Position numbers and translations under genes: made by a program
Notes under the pieces: model-generated
What the model was told of the DNA's origin: nothing
The model's database searches: none
Seen by the model: the letters and a program-made list of their open reading frames with translations, nothing else
Shown: positions 1 through 7,335 of the stretch, piece by piece
How the letters are laid out: the number at the start of each line of letters is the position of its first letter
How positions within the stretch are numbered: position 1 is the stretch's first letter
NCBI RefSeq assembly: GCF_020169415.1
Contig: NZ_JAIULG010000049.1
Span: 1 to 37,701 of the forward strand
Source: Tsukamurella sp. M9C
Lineage (GTDB): Bacteria; Actinomycetota; Actinomycetes; Mycobacteriales; Mycobacteriaceae
Length of the DNA stretch: 37,701 nucleotides
Direction of reading: 5' to 3'

Positions 1-2877
1 GACCGCGTGCTGGTGGGTGGGGCCGTCACGCACCGGCAGCCGGTCCGGGCGCTCGCGGGCGGCGGCGCCGGCCTCCCACAGCGCCTGCCGCCGATCCCGG
101 CCGAAGCAGTCCAGCGCACCGGAGGTCGCGAGCGCCTCCGACTGCGCGACCGTGAGCTCGACGCGGGCGGTGAGGTCGGTGAGGCCGGCGTAGGCGCCGT
201 GCGCCTTCCGCTCGTCGACGATGCGCTCGGCGAGGTCGTCGCCGATGGTGCGGATCGCGGCCAGCCCGAGCCGGACCTCCGCCCCTGCGTTCTCCAGATC
301 CGCCCACGGCAGACTGCGGTTCACGCACGGCCCGTGCACCGTGACGCCGTGCCGCCGCGCGTCGGCGACGAGGGACTGCGGCGAGTAGAAGCCCATCGGC
401 TGGGCCCGCAGCAGCGCGGCGCAGAAGGCCGCAGGATGGTAGAGCTTGAACCACGAGGAGTAGAAGACCAGCGACGCGAACGACTGCGAATGACTCTCGG
501 GGAACCCGAAGTTGGCGAACGCGGCGAGCTTCTCGAAGATCCGGTCGGCCACCTCCCCCTCGATGCCGTGCCGGTGCCGGGCCCCGTCGTAGAAGCGCTG
601 CCGCAGCTGCTCCATCTTCTCGGTGGAGCGCTTCGAGCCCATGGCGCGGCGCAGCTGATCGGCCTCCGCCGGGGAGAAGCCGGCCACGTCGGTCGCGAGC
701 TGCATGAGCTGCTCCTGGAAGAGCGGCACGCCCAGGGTGCGCTCGAGGGTCTTCCACATCGACGGGTGCTCGACCGCCGGCTTCTCGAGCCCGTTACGAC
801 GGCGGATGTACGGGTGCACCGAGCCGCCCTGGATGGGGCCGGGCCGGATGAGGGCGACCTCCACCACGAGGTCGTAGAAGGTCCGCGGTTTCAGGCGCGG
901 CAGCGTGGCCATCTGCGCGCGCGACTCCACCTGGAAGACGCCCACCGAGTCGGCGCGGCAGAGCATCTCGTACACGTTCTCGTCGGTGAGGTCGAGCTGC
1001 GCGAAGTCCACGTCGATGCCCTTGTGCTCGGCGAGGAGGTCCTTCGCGTAGTGCAGCGCACTGAGCATGCCGAGGCCCAGCAGGTCGAACTTCACCAGCC
1101 CCGCGGCGGCGCAGTCGTCCTTGTCCCACTGCAGCACGCTGCGGTTCTCCATGCGCGCCCACTCGGTGGGACAGACGTCGGCGATCGGCCGGTCGCAGAT
1201 CACCATGCCGCCGGAGTGGATGCCCAGGTGCCGCGGCAGGTCCGCGATCTGCGTGGCCAGCTCGACCACCCGCTCCGGGATGCCCTCGGGCACCGGATCC
1301 TGTCGCCACCCCCAGCTGGAGATCTGCTTGCTCCAGGCGTCCTGCTGCCCCTGCGAGTAGCCGAGCGCGCGGGCGGTATCGCGCACCGCGGACCGCCCGC
1401 GGTAGGTGATGACGTTCGCGACCTGCGCGGCGTACTCGCGGCCGTACTTCCGGTAGACGAACTGGATCGCCTCCTCGCGACGGTCGGACTCGATGTCCAC
1501 GTCGATGTCGGGCGGGCCGTCGCGCTCGGGGGCCAGGAAGCGCTCGAAGAGCAGTTGGTTGCGCACCGGGTCGACCGCGGTGATGCCGAGCGCGAAGCAG
1601 ACGGCCGAGTTGGCGGCGCTGCCCCGGCCCTGGCACAGGATGTCGCTGTCCCGGCAGAAGGTCACGATGCTGTGCACGATGAGGAAGTAGCCGGGAAAGG
1701 TGAGCGTCTCGATCACGTTCAGCTCGTGCTCGATCTGCCGGTACGCCTGCGGATTCGACTCCGGCGGGCCGTACCGCTCCAGCGCCCCGCGCCGGGTCAG
1801 CTCGCGCAGCCAGGTGGCCTCCGTATGGCCCGACGGGACGTCGAAGGGCGGCAGCTTCGGCGCGATCAGCTTGAGACTGAAGGCGCACTCGGCACCGAGC
1901 TCGGCGGCGGCCGCGATGGCGCCGGGGTGCTCGGGCAGCAGCAGCGCCATCTCGTCACCCGAGCGCAGGTGCGCGCCGCCCGCGGCGGGGAGCCAGCCGT
2001 CGAGCTCGTCGAGGCTGCGGCGGGCGCGGATCGCCGCGAGCGTCGACGCCAGGTGACGCTGGCCGGGACGGGCGAAGTGCGCCCCCGTGGTGGCGACGGT
2101 GCCCACCCCCATCCGCGCCGCGACGCCGGCCAGCAGATGATTGCGCTCGTCGTCCTCGGGGACGCCGTGGACGGTGAGCTCCATGCTCACCCGCCCCTCG
2201 CCGAACCGGTCGACGAGCTGCGCCAGGGCGGCGGCGGCACCGTCGGGCCCCCGGGCGGCGAGGCCGCGCCGGACCGCGCCCTTGCGGCAGCCGGTGAGGA
2301 TGTGCCAGTGGCCGCCGGACCACTCGGCCAGGCGGTCCGGATGGAAGCGCAGCAGCCCCTTCTCCCCCGCCTCCATGTGCGCCTCCGCCATGGCGCGTGA
2401 GAGGCGGCGGTAGCCCTCCTGCCCGCGGGCGAGGACGAGCAGGTGCTCGCCCGACGGGTCCTCGGCGCCGGTGCGTTCGGTGTCGTGCTCCAGGGACAGC
2501 TCCGCCCCGAAGACGGTGGGGACGCCGAGCTCCAAGGCCGCCTCGGCGAACCGGACCACGCCGTAGAAGCCGTTGTGGTCGGTGACCGCGAGGGCCTTCA
2601 GGCCGAGCGCGTGGGCCTGCTCGACCATCTCCTCCGGTTGCGCGGCGCCGTCGAGGAAGCTGAAGGCGGTGTGCGCGTGCAGCTCCGCGTAGGGCACGCG
2701 GGACGAACGGAGACCGCCACTGGGCGGAACCGGGGGCGGAACGTAGGGCTCCCGCTTGCGGGACCAGGCCGGGGAGTCGCCACCGTCGCCCGGCGGCTCC
2801 TCCGCCCGGCGCACCGGGGCCCGCCCGGAGAGCACCCGCTCCATCTCCGACCAGCTCGGCCCGTTACTCCATCCCAC
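1..2877 (-). CDS. dnaE2: Error-prone DNA polymerase DnaE2 (3' end outside window)
   Basis: Second, SOS-induced C-family DNA polymerase III alpha subunit, used with ImuA' and ImuB for translesion synthesis and damage-induced mutagenesis. About 959 residues are present. The frame is still open at base 1, so roughly the last 120 residues of a family member of about 1080 are missing. The N-terminus reads MGWSNGPSW, nearly identical to the mycobacterial DnaE2 start. A PHP-type motif ELHAHTAFSFLDG follows at about residue 50, and the polymerase catalytic motif PDIDVDIE lies in the middle third. The GTG start at 2877 is chosen because it gives the MGWSN N-terminus, an in-frame stop lies just upstream (2893-2895), and a TATGAT -10 box ends 6 nt before it. 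A LexA-like box overlaps that promoter. The long open frames on the other strand here are codon-bias shadows. Confidence 0.96.
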   Translation of the reverse strand, partial: MGWSNGPSWSEMERVLSGRAPVRRAEEPPGDGGDSPAWSRKREPYVPPPVPPSGGLRSSRVPYAELHAHTAFSFLDGAAQPEEMVEQAHALGLKALAVTDHNGFYGVVRFAEAALELGVPTVFGAELSLEHDTERTGAEDPSGEHLLVLARGQEGYRRLSRAMAEAHMEAGEKGLLRFHPDRLAEWSGGHWHILTGCRKGAVRRGLAARGPDGAAAALAQLVDRFGEGRVSMELTVHGVPEDDERNHLLAGVAARMGVGTVATTGAHFARPGQRHLASTLAAIRARRSLDELDGWLPAAGGAHLRSGDEMALLLPEHPGAIAAAAELGAECAFSLKLIAPKLPPFDVPSGHTEATWLRELTRRGALERYGPPESNPQAYRQIEHELNVIETLTFPGYFLIVHSIVTFCRDSDILCQGRGSAANSAVCFALGITAVDPVRNQLLFERFLAPERDGPPDIDVDIESDRREEAIQFVYRKYGREYAAQVANVITYRGRSAVRDTARALGYSQGQQDAWSKQISSWGWRQDPVPEGIPERVVELATQIADLPRHLGIHSGGMVICDRPIADVCPTEWARMENRSVLQWDKDDCAAAGLVKFDLLGLGMLSALHYAKDLLAEHKGIDVDFAQLDLTDENVYEMLCRADSVGVFQVESRAQMATLPRLKPRTFYDLVVEVALIRPGPIQGGSVHPYIRRRNGLEKPAVEHPSMWKTLERTLGVPLFQEQLMQLATDVAGFSPAEADQLRRAMGSKRSTEKMEQLRQRFYDGARHRHGIEGEVADRIFEKLAAFANFGFPESHSQSFASLVFYSSWFKLYHPAAFCAALLRAQPMGFYSPQSLVADARRHGVTVHGPCVNRSLPWADLENAGAEVRLGLAAIRTIGDDLAERIVDERKAHGAYAGLTDLTARVELTVAQSEALATSGALDCFGRDRRQALWEAGAAARERPDRLPVRDGPTHQHAV

Positions 2878-2883
2878 TCCCCC

Positions 2884-2889
2884 ATCATA
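2884..2889 (-). promoter_or_regulatory. dnaE2 -10 box, predicted leaderless
   Basis: TATGAT on the minus strand ends 6 nt before the GTG start of dnaE2, which puts the transcription start at or next to the start codon. The G-run between them is too close to the GTG to act as a normal ribosome binding site. Confidence 0.6.
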
Positions 2890-2904
2890 CGCTCACATGT
2901 TCGA
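2889..2904. promoter_or_regulatory. LexA (SOS) box of dnaE2
   Basis: The plus strand reads ACGCTCACATGTTCGA, 13 of 16 positions matching an actinobacterial SOS box of the form TCGAAC-N4-GTTCGA. One half-site is perfect and the other is degenerate. The box touches the dnaE2 -10 hexamer, so bound LexA would block polymerase. Family knowledge (dnaE2 is SOS-induced in mycobacteria) supports it. Confidence 0.65.
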
Positions 2905-2952
2905 TACGACTATCGCCGTCGAACGGATACGCTTGTCATACTATTTTTGTAG

Positions 2953-2981
2953 TTGACGCTTGGATCGTCGGTTGCTAGCGT
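2953..2981 (+). promoter_or_regulatory. Porin promoter (-35 TTGACG, -10 TAGCGT)
   Basis: TTGACG at 2953-2958 and TAGCGT at 2976-2981 are separated by 17 nt, a good sigma-A type promoter. The GTG at 2990 lies 8 nt after the -10, so the mRNA probably begins at or 1-2 nt before the start codon. Confidence 0.7.
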
Positions 2982-2989
2982 CTCCCCAC

Positions 2990-3703
2990 GTGACCTCAGC
3001 CCGCCTGCGCGACCGCCAAAACACCGGTCGCGCAACACGTCTTGCCACCACCTCCATGTGCATCCTCGCCGTCGCAGCGGGAACGTTCGCCGCCGCACCC
3101 CAGGCGGTGGGCGCTCCGACCTCGATGAAGGACACTCAGATCTCGCGGACGACCAAGGACGGCTGGAAGGTCCGCATCCAGCTGCAGGGCGTCGAGGTCA
3201 ACCCCGTCTCCAACCTGGCCGGCACGCCCACCAGTCGCGAGGCGTTCTTCAAGGCGACCGCCGTCGGGAGCGTCGACGGAGCCGGCTCGAGCCCGATCGA
3301 GGGCGCCTCGATGGCCCTCATCGTCCAGATCGGCTGCGCCGTCGACGTGGCCTCCGGGGTCGCCGTCGGCGGCGGTGTCTCCGCCACCGTGGGCCCCAGC
3401 GTCTCCGTCAGCCCGGCACTGTCGATCGCCGGCGGCTCCTTCAACATCGGCGCCGGCGTCGGCGCGGGACTCGGGGCCGCGGCGAACGTCTCCACCGTGA
3501 TCAAACCGGGCGGCATCGCCACCTCGGTCGTCCGGAAGAAGACCATCGCGAAGAACCGCGCGGGCGTCTCGGTCGAGGGCGTCCACGTGAGGGTGGACGG
3601 CTGCGCCGGCAACGTGGGCGTCCGCATCGGGGCGGGGATCACGATGTCCTCCAGCGAGTTCGACAACGAGGTCTTCACCTACTCCGCCTCCCTGCCGATC
3701 TGA
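2990..3703 (+). CDS. MspA-family outer-membrane porin
   Basis: Predicted secreted mycomembrane porin of the MspA family, about 237 residues, forming octameric channels for small hydrophilic solutes in mycolic-acid bacteria. A basic n-region and hydrophobic stretch ending AAPQAVGA form a Sec signal peptide. The mature part shows family features: an early DGWKVRI segment, TSREAFF, the IGCAVDV strand, a Gly/Val/Ser-rich barrel of alternating residues, and a late VRVDGCAGNV strand. The two cysteines (in IGCAV and DGCAG) probably form a disulfide. The GTG at 2990 is preferred over an upstream TTG at 2960, because a clear promoter places the transcript start at about 2988-2990. An ATG at 3056 would remove the basic n-region. 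The gene probably forms an operon with the secreted protein 6-21 nt downstream. Confidence 0.85.
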   Translation: MTSARLRDRQNTGRATRLATTSMCILAVAAGTFAAAPQAVGAPTSMKDTQISRTTKDGWKVRIQLQGVEVNPVSNLAGTPTSREAFFKATAVGSVDGAGSSPIEGASMALIVQIGCAVDVASGVAVGGGVSATVGPSVSVSPALSIAGGSFNIGAGVGAGLGAAANVSTVIKPGGIATSVVRKKTIAKNRAGVSVEGVHVRVDGCAGNVGVRIGAGITMSSSEFDNEVFTYSASLPI

Positions 3704-3724
3704 CTCGAGATGGGAACGAATCCG

Positions 3725-4201
3725 ATGAACACACAATCCACGGGCCCGTCCCGCGCGCCCTGGTACGCGACGGCCGGCCTCGCAGTGCTCGCCCTGGGCA
3801 CCTCCCTGCTGTTCCCCATGACCTCCCCGCCCGCGTCCGCCGACCCGAGCGGGCTTCCGGCCACGACGCGCGTGCCGTACCCGACGGACGGCAGCCTTCC
3901 GCCCTGGACCCTGCCGGGCGGCTACACCTGGTGCAGCGCCATGGGCGGCCCGGGCTACGAGCAGGCGGTCTACGTACAGCCCGGCTACGCCTGCCCGCCG
4001 ACCGGGGTGCCCACGACCACGCCCACCACGTCCACGCCGACCTCTCCGATCGGCAGCGGGCAGGCCCCGAACCTGCCGCAGGCGCCCAACCCGCCCTTCG
4101 CGGGCATCGGCGCCCCGAACGGCAAGTCCTGGGACTACGGCGTCGACACCCTCGGCCCGCCGGCGGACCGAGGCACGGTCGTCGCTCAGGCGCCCCGCTA
4201 G
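3725..4201 (+). CDS. Secreted proline/threonine-rich protein, function unknown
   Basis: I do not recognise a family. About 158 residues. A signal peptide is clear (basic start, hydrophobic core GLAVLALGTSLLF, cleavage near PASADP). The mature part has two cysteines (WCSAMGG and YACPP), then a low-complexity Pro/Thr linker and a Pro/Gly/Asn-rich tail. It follows the porin gene closely on the same strand and is likely co-transcribed, so it may act in the cell envelope with the porin; that link is inference only. Starts at 3710 or 3725 are both possible. 3725 is preferred because GGGAA lies 8 nt upstream. It ends 10 nt from the convergent tetR-type gene. Confidence 0.7.
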   Translation: MNTQSTGPSRAPWYATAGLAVLALGTSLLFPMTSPPASADPSGLPATTRVPYPTDGSLPPWTLPGGYTWCSAMGGPGYEQAVYVQPGYACPPTGVPTTTPTTSTPTSPIGSGQAPNLPQAPNPPFAGIGAPNGKSWDYGVDTLGPPADRGTVVAQAPR

Positions 4202-4211
4202 CCGGGCCCCT

Positions 4212-4751
4212 TCAGCGCAGACGCGTGAGAAGGGTCGTCAGCGCGGGCAACGGGTCGAAACCCTCGGTCGGCATCGCGAGCTGTCGCGTGATCAGGGCGT
4301 CGGTGGCGTCCATCACCAGCGCGGACTCGGCGACTCCGAGGCCGATGGCGGCACCGACCTGCTCACCGACGAGCTCGACGGCACGACGTCCACGCCGGAG
4401 CGGTTCGCGCAGGTCCGGCTCCACCGCGGCCGCGGCGAACAGGTTGAGCCGCGCCACGCCCCGCACCCGACCGTCGCCGATAGACCAGCGGACGAATTCC
4501 GCGAGACGCTCCGCCACGTCACCCGGCGTGGACTCCTGGACCCCGTCGAACGCGGCCCAGAAGGCGAGGTCCTCCTCCACCAGGCGCTCGACGACACCGC
4601 GCACCAGCGCGGCGCGCGAGCGGAAGTAGTTGGACGCCGTCCCCGCAGGCACACCCGCGGTGCCGTCGACGGCGCGGTGCGTGAGTCCGCGGAGGCCGAG
4701 CGTGCCGAGCACCTCGATCGCCCCGTCCAGGACCTCTTCCCGTCTGCCCAT
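4212..4751 (-). CDS. TetR-family transcriptional regulator
   Basis: About 179 residues. The N-terminal TetR helix-turn-helix runs from MGRREEVLDGAIEVLGTLG through THRAVDGTAGVPAGTASNYF to about residue 55. It is followed by a typical all-helical ligand-binding domain. The start at 4751 gives a standard TetR N-terminus; the frame is open upstream to 4919 but that part runs across the promoter and the divergent gene. It lies head-to-head with an FAD monooxygenase gene, and a perfect TACTAC-N4-GTAGTA palindrome sits between them, so it probably represses both itself and the monooxygenase. The ligand is unknown but is plausibly the monooxygenase substrate. Confidence 0.9.
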   Translation of the reverse strand: MGRREEVLDGAIEVLGTLGLRGLTHRAVDGTAGVPAGTASNYFRSRAALVRGVVERLVEEDLAFWAAFDGVQESTPGDVAERLAEFVRWSIGDGRVRGVARLNLFAAAAVEPDLREPLRRGRRAVELVGEQVGAAIGLGVAESALVMDATDALITRQLAMPTEGFDPLPALTTLLTRLR

Positions 4752-4759
4752 GAGCGAGG

Positions 4760-4765
4760 ACTGTA
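4760..4765 (-). promoter_or_regulatory. tetR-type gene -10 box
   Basis: TACAGT on the minus strand ends 8 nt before the ATG at 4751, consistent with a leaderless or near-leaderless transcript. The operator at 4772-4787 lies in the spacer/-35 region of this promoter. Confidence 0.5.
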
Positions 4766-4771
4766 CCCGAA

Positions 4772-4787
4772 TACTACGTTTGTAGTA
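4772..4787. promoter_or_regulatory. Probable TetR operator palindrome
   Basis: Perfect inverted repeat TACTAC-GTTT-GTAGTA in the 46-bp region between the divergent tetR-type and monooxygenase genes. It overlaps both predicted promoters, as expected for an autoregulating TetR repressor. Confidence 0.75.
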
Positions 4788-4791
4788 CCGT
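4786..4791 (+). promoter_or_regulatory. Monooxygenase -10 box, predicted leaderless
   Basis: TACCGT ends 6 nt before the ATG at 4798, and no convincing Shine-Dalgarno is present. It overlaps the right arm of the palindrome at 4772-4787. Confidence 0.5.
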
Positions 4792-4797
4792 GAAGTC

Positions 4798-5841
4798 ATG
4801 ACCACGGCAGCGATCATCGGCGGCGGCATCGGCGGGCTGGCCACCGCAGCGCTCCTCACGCAGCAGGGCTGGGAGGTGGAGGTCTTCGAACGCGCGGCGT
4901 CGCTCCCCACCACCGGCACCGCCCTCGGGATGTGGCCCGAGGCGATGGCGGTGCTCGAGCGGGTGGGCGCGGCGGACGCGGTGCGGGAGATCGGGATCGA
5001 TCAGCGGATCGCGGAGATCCGCAGCGCCGAGGGGCACCGGCTCGGCCCCGAGGTGCGGGCGAAGGGCGCCACCGTCATCATCTCGCGGCCCCGGCTCCTC
5101 GAAGCCCTCGCCGCGTGCGCACCCGCGGTCCGGTTCGGCGATCGCCGCGCCGGCCTCGACGGGCTCACCCACGACGTGATCGTCGGCGCCGATGGCATCG
5201 GCAGCGTCGTCCGCGCGCACGTCGTCGGGCACGAGGTGGCGCCGCGGCCCCTCGGCGTCGACGTGCTCATCGGCCGGTGTCCCGGCGACACCGACGTGTT
5301 CACCGAATACTGGGGCCCGGGAAGACTGTTCGGCGTCACGCCCCGCGACGGCGGCTACATCAACTGGTACTCGGAGTTCGATCCGCGGGTGGTTCCGCCG
5401 GGCACCCCGGGCCCGGACGAGGACCCGCGCGGCTTCCTCCGCGCGATGTACCGCGGCTGGGCCCCGCGGGTGGCCGAGACCATCGAGGGCATCGAGGCGG
5501 AGACGGCCCTGCACTACCGATCGCGCGACCTGCCGCGGTTGCCGCGGATCGTGCGCGGCAACGTCGCCCTCCTCGGCGACGCGGCCCACGCCATGGCACC
5601 CAACCTGGGCCGCGGCGCGTGCGAGACCCTGCTGGACGCCGCCGCCCTGGCCGACGCCCTCGGCGCGGCGGCCGATGTCGGCGGCGACGCGGCGCCCGCG
5701 CTGCGCGCCTACGAAGCGGCGCGGCGCCGCGCGGGACAGCGGACGATGCTGCTCTCGCGGGCGATGCGGCACGTCGCCCTCATTTCGCGGCTGCGCGCCC
5801 CGCGGGACCTGCTGCTGCGGGCGGTGGCCGCCGCGGCCTGA
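4798..5841 (+). CDS. FAD-dependent monooxygenase (PHBH/UbiH-like)
   Basis: Single-component flavoprotein monooxygenase of group A, 347 residues, which would hydroxylate an organic (often aromatic) substrate with NAD(P)H and O2. Visible motifs are the dinucleotide-binding GGGIGG at residues 8-13, the DG motif in VIVGADGIGSVVR near residue 128, and the GD motif in GNVALLGDAAHAMAPNLGRGACETLLDA near residue 260. Length is slightly short for the family. It is divergent from its probable TetR regulator, with an operator over the shared promoter region. The substrate cannot be read from sequence; drug-modifying relatives such as TetX share this fold. Its stop codon forms half of a hairpin shared with the convergent marR-type gene. 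Confidence 0.9.
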   Translation: MTTAAIIGGGIGGLATAALLTQQGWEVEVFERAASLPTTGTALGMWPEAMAVLERVGAADAVREIGIDQRIAEIRSAEGHRLGPEVRAKGATVIISRPRLLEALAACAPAVRFGDRRAGLDGLTHDVIVGADGIGSVVRAHVVGHEVAPRPLGVDVLIGRCPGDTDVFTEYWGPGRLFGVTPRDGGYINWYSEFDPRVVPPGTPGPDEDPRGFLRAMYRGWAPRVAETIEGIEAETALHYRSRDLPRLPRIVRGNVALLGDAAHAMAPNLGRGACETLLDAAALADALGAAADVGGDAAPALRAYEAARRRAGQRTMLLSRAMRHVALISRLRAPRDLLLRAVAAAA

Positions 5842-5857
5842 GGGCCCGGGTCAGGCC
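5835..5857. terminator. Bidirectional hairpin made from both genes' stop codons
   Basis: GGCCTGA-N9-TCAGGCC. The left arm contains the GCC-TGA end of the monooxygenase gene and the right arm the GCC-TGA end of the convergent marR-type gene. A GGGCCCGGG loop can add pairing. It probably acts as a terminator for both directions. Confidence 0.55.
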
Positions 5858-6315
5858 TCGTCGGCGAGCCCCGGGGTGACCTTGGAGAGCGCGGCCCGCA
5901 GCGCCGCGACGTCGCGCGCCGTGAGGTGGTCGAAGACCAGCCGGCGCACCTCCGCGACGTGCCCGCGGGCGGCACCGTCGAGCGCGGAGAAGCCCTCGTC
6001 GGTGAGCTCGGCGTACGCGGAGCGGCCCTCCGCGTGCCGCACCAGCCAGCCGCGTTCGCTGAGCTTGCGCAGCACGTGCGAGAGCCGCGAGGGCGAGGAG
6101 TTGGCGGCCTCGGCGAGCGCCGACAGCCCGAGGGTGCGGTCCGGCGCCTGCGAGAGCTGCGCGAGCACCATGAACTCGTAGTGGGTGATGCCGGAGTCGG
6201 TCCGCAGCTGCGTGTCCAGCTTGGCCGGCAGCCGCATCGCCACGTGGATGAGAGGCAGCCACGCCGCCATCTCCTCGTCGGACAACCACCGGGTGCTTCC
6301 CGCGTCCACCATCAC
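5851..6315 (-). CDS. MarR-family transcriptional regulator
   Basis: 154-residue winged-helix regulator. Dimerisation helices flank a central wHTH: THYEFMVLAQLSQAPDRTLGLSALAEAANSS is followed by the recognition helix and the wing (LRKLSERGWLVRHAEGRSAYAELTDEG). Two adjacent ATG codons (6315, 6312) could both start it; GGGGG lies a few nt upstream. It is divergent from a metal-dependent amidohydrolase gene, and a 7-bp inverted repeat lies between them, so it probably controls that gene and itself. Ligands of MarR proteins are typically phenolic acids or other aromatics; this is family knowledge, not seen here. Confidence 0.92.
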   Translation of the reverse strand: MMVDAGSTRWLSDEEMAAWLPLIHVAMRLPAKLDTQLRTDSGITHYEFMVLAQLSQAPDRTLGLSALAEAANSSPSRLSHVLRKLSERGWLVRHAEGRSAYAELTDEGFSALDGAARGHVAEVRRLVFDHLTARDVAALRAALSKVTPGLADEA

Positions 6316-6343
6316 ACACCCCCGAACATCACGTCGGGACTCG

Positions 6344-6349
6344 ACTTTA
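6344..6349 (-). promoter_or_regulatory. marR-type gene -10 box
   Basis: TAAAGT on the minus strand, about 29 nt upstream of the start codon. The corresponding -35 position falls in the inverted repeat at 6363-6384. Confidence 0.4.
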
Positions 6350-6362
6350 CCGCCTCCTCATT

Positions 6363-6384
6363 TCGGTGAACGGCGCCTCACCGA
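6363..6384. promoter_or_regulatory. Candidate MarR operator
   Basis: Perfect inverted repeat TCGGTGA-N8-TCACCGA located between the divergent marR-type and amidohydrolase genes and covering the -35 regions of both predicted promoters. Confidence 0.55.
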
Positions 6385-6390
6385 GGTGGG

Positions 6391-6396
6391 TACATT
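6391..6396 (+). promoter_or_regulatory. Amidohydrolase -10 box, predicted leaderless
   Basis: TACATT ends 7 nt before the ATG at 6404; no Shine-Dalgarno is evident. This decides the start: frames open further upstream would place the start codon inside the regulatory region and the divergent gene. Confidence 0.55.
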
Positions 6397-6403
6397 GACC
6401 GGT

Positions 6404-7312
6404 ATGAGCAGTCCGAGCACGACGACGGGACCGACCTCCGACGACGAGATCGCCGGCTACCTGGAGGCCCTCGGCATCCCCGGCCTCGCCGACATCCACG
6501 TGCACTTCCTGCCCGAGCCGATGCTGCTCAAGGTGTGGGACTTCTTCGACCGCGCGAGCTCCGAGTACGGCCGCGAGTGGCCCATCCGGTACCGGTTCGA
6601 CGAGGACACGCGCCTGGAGCTGATCCGCGGCATGGGCGTGACGGCGATCCCCGCGCTCACCTACCCGCACAAGCCCGGGATGGCGGTGTGGCTCAACGAC
6701 TGGTGCGCCGAGTTCGCGCGTCGCGTTCCCGACGGGATCCACTGCGCCACGCTCTACCCCGAGCCCGGCGTGGGCGAGTACGTCGCGCAGGCCGTCGCCG
6801 ACGGTGCGCGACTGTTCAAGATGCACGTCCAGGTGGGCGTCTTCGCGCCCGACGATCCCCTGCTGGACCCGGCCTGGGAGGTCCTGTCGGCCGACAGGAT
6901 CCCGGTGGTGATCCACGCCGGTTCCGGCCCCGTGGAGGGGCCGTACACGGGCCCCGACCGGGTCGCCGAGGTGCTGCGCCGGCACCCCGAACTGACGCTG
7001 GTCATCGCGCACCTGGGCATGCCCGAGTACGACCGGTTCGCCGATCTCGCCGAGCGCTTCCCCAACGTGTACCTCGACACCACGATGGCCGCGACCGACT
7101 TCACCGAGCGCACCGCGCCGATGCCGCCCGGCTACGTCGAGCGGCTCGGCGCGCTCGCCGACAAGGTGGTGCTGGGCAGCGACTTCCCCAACATCCCCTA
7201 CGACTACGCGCACCAGCTCTTCGGGCTCGCTCGGCTCGGCCTCGGCGACGAGTGGATGCGCAAGGTGCTGTGGCACAACGGCCGCGCCCTGCTGGAGCGC
7301 GCGGGCGCCTGA
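6404..7312 (+). CDS. Amidohydrolase-2 family metal-dependent hydrolase
   Basis: About 302 residues with a TIM-barrel amidohydrolase-2 pattern. The metal-binding HxH is in ADIHVHF near residue 30. Further ligands are in VVIHAGSGP and LVIAHLGMPEY, and the catalytic Asp is in VVLGSDFPNIPYDY near the C-terminus. Relatives hydrolyse or decarboxylate small aromatic or lactone substrates (for example the ACMSD/gamma-resorcylate decarboxylase group); which activity applies here is not visible. The start at 6404 is set by the -10 box 7 nt upstream. The divergent MarR-type regulator and the intergenic inverted repeat suggest induction by an aromatic or acidic ligand. Confidence 0.88.
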   Translation: MSSPSTTTGPTSDDEIAGYLEALGIPGLADIHVHFLPEPMLLKVWDFFDRASSEYGREWPIRYRFDEDTRLELIRGMGVTAIPALTYPHKPGMAVWLNDWCAEFARRVPDGIHCATLYPEPGVGEYVAQAVADGARLFKMHVQVGVFAPDDPLLDPAWEVLSADRIPVVIHAGSGPVEGPYTGPDRVAEVLRRHPELTLVIAHLGMPEYDRFADLAERFPNVYLDTTMAATDFTERTAPMPPGYVERLGALADKVVLGSDFPNIPYDYAHQLFGLARLGLGDEWMRKVLWHNGRALLERAGA

Positions 7313-7322
7313 GCGCGGGCCG

Positions 7323-7328
7323 TACGAT
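7323..7328 (+). promoter_or_regulatory. Serpin gene -10 box, predicted leaderless
   Basis: TACGAT ends 7 nt before the ATG at 7336. It overlaps an earlier in-frame ATG at 7327, which would not be on this transcript, so 7336 is preferred. Confidence 0.55.
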
Positions 7329-7335
7329 GGCCCTC

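Noticed and set aside
7-2400. Long plus-strand reading frame opposite dnaE2
   Set aside because: The minus strand carries a full DnaE2 with all catalytic motifs; the plus frame is Arg/Gly/Ala-rich shadow caused by GC-rich third positions. The same holds for frames opposite guaA, choD, guaB2, imuB and groEL1.
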